Below, in pieces: positions 59,630 through 64,000 of a stretch of 64,000 nt of DNA (within the stretch, counting starts at the first letter, position 1; every line of letters starts with the position of its first letter). The notes under the pieces are model-generated. The model saw only the letters and a list, made by a program, of their open reading frames with translations, was not told the DNA's origin and searched no databases. This DNA comes from Siphonodentalium dalli (lineage: Eukaryota > Mollusca > Scaphopoda > Gadilida > Siphonodentaliidae): contig CP136069.1 in assembly GCA_032622095.1 (NCBI GenBank), positions 124,361,950 to 124,425,949 of the forward strand, in the 5' to 3' direction. Both the position numbers and the translations under genes were made by a program.

Positions 59630-60355
59630 GAATCCGACGGATAAATGACTTCTGGTTCAGAATGGCACGATAGTTCTCCGGGATAACACAAATACAAGTC
59701 ATATGTTATAGCGGCAGAACGAGCCGAATCGTTTCGTTTTCCGGAAATGCGACAACAAATCGGTTCCGCTTCCCGTTCCGTATACGATGTGACGTGAATT
59801 ATCGCTGCGCCCGGAAAGGCTTCTCGCTTCGACTGGCTTCGATATGCTTTGGTCTTCTCGGGATTACACTCTAAGCCTAATGGGTCAGGGAGCTAGTCGA
59901 TTACGTTCTGCCTTAACGTTATAATATTGTAAGAAATTGCGAGTCTGAAATGCGTTTCCTAAATGTCCCGATATTGGACGCTGGCTGCTTCGATCAATAA
60001 GCCATCTTAAAGAAGTGTGAGGTTGGGAGAGACTCGCTCATAAATGAATCTACGTATACATGTATGATAACACATCCCATAAGCTAGAGTTTGTTCCTCC
60101 ATATTAATGAAGATGATATTTATACATAACTAATTATATAATTATTTTAGCGGATACAAGCATATGATCAACTGACATCACACCACTATGTTACATGTAT
60201 TTATGTGATAGAGGACTGTCGTGTAGGATATGAAATGTTGCATTTCCGTTATGGACTAAGCAGAATGGGACACGAATGTCGAAAATTTTAATAGATGTAC
60301 GATAACCGCCAGGTGGCGCTACTCTCTTCCTACTACAAGAACACTTTTACTTTTA
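59630..60355. other. Stretch without a recognised feature
   Basis: A CpG-richer part at 59700-59890 (CGTTTCGTTTTCCGG, CCCGGAAAGGCTTCTCGC) stands out; no gene recognised. Confidence 0.4.
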
Positions 60356-60358
60356 TTT

Positions 60359-60468
60359 GTAACCCTTTCTACACTAAATGAATTATCTCATCAGTTAGAA
60401 AAGTATACACATGTATTGGAATTCTATATTCCACAGGTCCCTGGCACAATAGACCCCCGTCACCCAAA

Positions 60469-60512
<44 letters not shown>

Positions 60513-60767
60513 TTATATATATGTCTTTGGGTGCTGGGGTCTATTGTGCCAGGGACCTGTGGTCTATTCTTCATCTAGAGGGACGTTCAGGTAAATAACA
60601 GACGACAGACAGACGAAAGGCTGGTGTAAGTTCAGAAGGAATCATATTCTTTGTTGGGGAAATGTTCAGATAACAAGTTCAACAAACGACCTATTTGTTG
60701 AACTTATTATCTGAACATTTCCTACTGGGACTACTCGTCAATGAGTATTTAGTATAGAAAGGGTTAA
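60359..60767 (-). mobile_element. TTAA-type MITE, family T4, with a nested hairpin element
   Basis: GTAACCCTTTCTACACTAAA at the left and GTATAGAAAGGGTTAA at the right, in reverse orientation to 22402-22671. The family hairpin is at 60659-60720. Between them the copy is interrupted by a separate 130-bp hairpin (60431-60562). Confidence 0.85.
60431..60562. mobile_element. Nested hairpin with (TA)n centre
   Basis: CCACAGGTCCCTGGCACAAT at 60431 is mirrored exactly by ATTGTGCCAGGGACCTGTGG ending at 60562, then CACCCAAAGACATATA / TATATGTCTTTGGGTG, with (TA)n in the loop. Flanking TCTAT(A)TT and TCTATT suggest a target duplication within the host MITE. Confidence 0.88.
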
Positions 60768-60769
60768 AT

Positions 60770-62590
60770 TCCAGCATGCAAGATCAAAGAAATTTGACCC
60801 ACCAAACAGACCATTTTGATTGTGTATTATGGTTGAGCAACTTGGAGCTGATGCGGGACCATTAGCTCCTCAATAGTTTCATGGGAGCTTGTCGAAATAA
60901 TTAAAGAAACATAGTCCAAATTAACGCTCCTAAATTACTATTTCTTTGACTTCGTATGCCTTTGGTTTTTTAACCACATGGGTGTCGGATTTGGGGGGGA
61001 AGGGGTCGCTATTATTCCAGTGCCAGTTGACCCAGTTTGTTTGTTTAGTTCCATGCACACACTTAGTGGACACACGAACACAAATTAGCTTAGGATTTGG
61101 AGCTTATTCGCGGCGTGCGAAACACAATACAATCGATGATGACGATTTCGATGCGAGATTATCATGATATCGATAAGTTAAATGTACGCCAAATTTCTAA
61201 CCCGTGTAGTGATTTCCAAGGTAAGTTAAATTCCTTGTTTAATTGGTACTCCTAATACTATATGTGATGTTGGTGGGTCCTGCTGATAAAGCTATAAAAA
61301 TTGCTGTTAAGAAAAAGTAGAGTTTTGTTTTTTGTTTTATATAATTTGTCATTTTCGATGTCTTTGGATAATTCGAACAACTATACAAATCTCGTAACGA
61401 AATGTGTAGCAAAAGGAGGTAAAATAATATTCCTCTATAGTAAATTAAAAATTACTATTCTGCAACATGGGGGAATGATTTACTAGTGTAGTCAATCGAC
61501 GTCACTTTGGATACCAGTATGTGTCCTTTGGTGTGAACATTATTGGAACTATTCACAGGACATATTAACACGAGAGTAAATTAGCTTAAATTGATGGATT
61601 AGCGCATATTTCAGTTATGTATATATTACAAAGAAGACTTATCACCGACACGAGCAAGCCTTGAAGTAGTGTGTCTGACATTTGCGGAGGATGGATTTGG
61701 TGATGCTAGCCCGCTGTGCTGTATAGCAGCACTAAATTCACCCTCTGTGGGACCTCATTTTGCAAATATCAGACACACTATTTTTCCAGGCATGGCCACG
61801 AGTGTAAAAAGGCCTCCAATCCAAACCCGCTGATAATATCGACCGCGTAATCCCACTCCCAACACTCTAATTTACATCGGAACTGAAATGTTGGTGAAAA
61901 TTTAAATTCTGGCTGACGTTTGCCTGAGCCCTTAGACATTTTTGATAGATTGAGTATGGAGAATGGTCTTCGTCGTGATGCGCGGATCCGTTCTGTGTCC
62001 CGTTATCCACTCCCATACGTAATGAGTTCAAAACTCAGGGCATCGATTGCATGGCAGCGCTATAGGTGCGGTGGAACTCATTACGGGGTTTGACACAAGG
62101 TTCTGCAACGTGGTGACAGGGTGGGATTGGGGATTGTTTCAATCCGACCTCCCCGCCCCCCCCCCCCACATTTGGTCAAAATCATCTGAACATTTCAGTC
62201 CAAAAATATGTTGATGTTCATAGTATTTTGTGCGAATTTTGTTGTTTTCGACCAAAAGTAGCATATATATGTTCATACCGTTGGTCACATTTAAAAAAAA
62301 TTAAATGGCTATTCGTTCATAAAATTCCAACCATAGGGGTTGTCAAGTTGAAAAACTTTAGGTGCCAGTTGTTGGAAATTTCGAACCCAGCGATGCGGAA
62401 ATAGAATTCACCAGACTAGGTTACATTTTGTCTGGTTCACGAGGGGGGGTGGATTTGAGAATTCCAAGGTAAACACCCCAACGCCGATTCTCTTGTTACG
62501 TGGCATTGTTTGGGGGGGGGGGGTATGCAACTCGGGCTGCACATCCTTTCAGTCGTTTCAGAGAAATTGAACTAAGGAGGTGGTTGTACT
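60770..62590. other. Stretch with dispersed-repeat pieces only
   Basis: 60918-60960 shares TTAACGCTCC.AAATT.CTA with 34018, and 61690-61797 shares the TTCACCCTCTGTGG block with 1375-1475. C and G tracts lie at 62156-62167 and about 62512-62523. No gene recognised. Confidence 0.5.
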
Positions 62591-62593
62591 TCA

Positions 62594-62915
62594 ACCCTTT
62601 CTAATTAAATGGATTTTCCCATTCAATAATAAAAGTATACATCGGAATGGTCCATTATTCATTTCGGGGATGTTCTAGTAATGAAAGCAGACGACAGACA
62701 TATGAAAAGATGATACAAGTTAGAAGAATTATATTAATTGGTGGGAAATGTTCAGATAATAGATTCAACAAACAACCTATGAAATATGAGCAGACGACAG
62801 ACAGTAAAAATATAATAGAAGAGAAGACAGATTTTATTTATTAGTGGGAAATGTTCATATAATAAGTTCAACAAACGGACGTTTGTTGAATCTATTATCT
62901 GAACATTTCCCGCCA
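62594..62915 (-). mobile_element. TTAA-type MITE, family T4 (copy with internal duplication)
   Basis: Left end AACCCTTTCTAATTAAATGG. The GTGGGAAATGTTCAGATAAT block occurs at 62749 and again, slightly changed, at 62845, with AGACGACAGACA before each. The mirrored TGTTGAATCTATTATCTGAA ends the hairpin at 62902. The overlapping 111-codon minus frame is a shadow. Confidence 0.72.
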
Positions 62916-62981
62916 ATTCGATATTAGTATATGATATTGGAACACATATAAATAACAAATACAAATCTATATATATGTCCA

Positions 62982-63357
62982 TTAAAGTGAATTGAAACAT
63001 TCCGGTAGGGTGATCAAATAGAAAAGGAGAATAATCTTGTTGAAAGTAGTTAGTTTTACAAATATTATAATTAAATTGACAACACACACCACCATTCTTA
63101 TATATTAATTAAACGCAGTGACTGCCGATGGCGAAATCGTCTTCGTTAGATTATCGCCGATAGAGGCGTCCCGAATCGAGTTGTAAATATTTACAATTTA
63201 GCGTAGTTCAGACAATGTTTTCTATGGAGTGGTACGGTCGATTTGCTTAAAAATTCCAATGATGTTAGTAGAATGCTACATTCTCCCAGTTGGCATAGCA
63301 CCTGAATACTAACTAATCAGTTTCACGCACCCGAACAAGTACATAATATGTCTTTAA
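62982..63357 (+). mobile_element. TTAA-type MITE, family T2 (copy 3)
   Basis: Starts TTAAAGTGAATTGAAACATT and ends ACATAATATGTCTTTAA; TTAA on both sides. Strong full-length match to 5018-5373, including CACCATTCTTATATATTAAT and TTATCGCCGATAGA. Confidence 0.88.
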
Positions 63358-63596
63358 GTTTTGGAATTTCAACTGCTATCATGCCCGTGGATGCTAATTC
63401 CTAGTCCATTTACCGGGGATATAGAAATATGTCTCCGATCTCAATATGTCCATTCGCCATATTTCAAGCAATATATACACGTAGAAATCACATGAACCAA
63501 GTAATGGTTATCTGTGATGTGGTTCGTTATCCTATATATGAATTCATGTGTAACTGATATTTCCAGATTTTAGTCATCAATATCTTACAACGTTAA

Positions 63597-63720
63597 CACT
63601 TTCTTTACTAAATGCTCATTGACGAATAGTCCCTGAGGAAATGTTCATATAATAAGTTAAATAAACGGCAATGAGTCATTTGTTGAACTTTTTATCTGAT
63701 CATTTCACACCAATTAACGT
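63597..63720. mobile_element. TTAA-type MITE, family T4 (fragment)
   Basis: CACTTTCTTTACTAAATGCT, AGGAAATGTTCATATAATAA and TTGTTGAACTTTTTATCTGA are the left end and hairpin of family T4; the right end is missing. Confidence 0.65.
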
Positions 63721-64000
63721 AAATCCATCTTTCGAAGTGGAAATGTGTCCCGGTCACGGAATTTGTCTGACGTACACCACAGCAGTATGTAAATCATAGA
63801 GGACGCATTCGTGGGTTGGCAACACATTATAGGAATATTCATAAAGTCATGATCGATACCACACTGAATTAAATCCATCATAAAACCCTCCTCATGATGA
63901 TACGAGGAAGTCAGCCAAGCAAATTTAATAGCAGCGCTCGCATGTTTCTATCGTCCTGGGGCGTAGCGAATCGAAAATTTACATTTAAAGTCAGAATTGA
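63721..64000. other. Right edge, nothing recognised
   Basis: No gene, repeat or hairpin that I can support. Confidence 0.5.

Larger units (their letters stand above)
41494..64000 (-). other. Region upstream of the GluN3 ATD exon (intron or 5' flank)
   Basis: A splice acceptor precedes 41493, so at least part of this region is intron. No exon with a signal peptide ending in a phase-0 donor was recognised on the minus strand; the first exon may be short, diverged or beyond the window. Confidence 0.6.

Overview
The window is animal nuclear DNA, AT-rich and dominated by introns and repeats. There are no bacterial operons, and long open frames are very rare. The only well-supported gene is an ionotropic glutamate receptor of the NMDA type, closest to subunit 3 (GluN3/GRIN3). 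It is read on the minus strand as two exons, at 41493-40895 and 2878-1852. The exons join in phase across one 38-kb intron. The first-exon end (signal peptide, start of the N-terminal domain) was not found in the 22.5 kb to the right. The exons for the second half of the ligand domain, M4 and the C-tail lie off the left edge. The organism is probably a lophotrochozoan, most likely a mollusc. This rests on the repeat style (the 'GGGAGATAACTC'-type motif at 33242 and its kin), the AT content and the divergence of the receptor. It is an inference, not proof.

Layout. 1-1851: left flank or intron with an edge-cut inverted-repeat element. 1852-2878: receptor exon with the end of the N-terminal domain, S1, M1, pore loop and M3. 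2879-40894: one intron packed with small non-autonomous DNA transposons, hairpins, SINEs, satellites and a 5'-truncated non-LTR retrotransposon (about 28.3-29.3 kb). 40895-41493: receptor exon with part of the amino-terminal domain. 41494-64000: upstream intron or 5' flank with more of the same repeats, a 200-bp satellite near 58 kb and a few weak coding-like remnants.

The main theme beyond the receptor is transposon ecology. At least five sequence-unrelated families of short elements (about 170-530 bp) begin and end at TTAA, the target of piggyBac-type transposases. Two of them share a single TTAA at 38430. Other elements are large foldbacks, one with a 12-bp satellite core (19154-20630), a TA-bounded Tc1/mariner-like element (49502-50029) and several near-perfect hairpins. 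Most of the hairpins would be transcribed inside the receptor pre-mRNA. Three tRNA-derived SINE heads are present, two of them clearly of one family.

No functional tRNA, rRNA, CRISPR, viral genome or toxin gene was seen. No complete novel multi-gene system is visible. The strongest leads are the TTAA element community, the glycine at the receptor selectivity-filter site, and three unassigned exon-like stretches (23037-23281, about 52490-52870 and 36338-36620).
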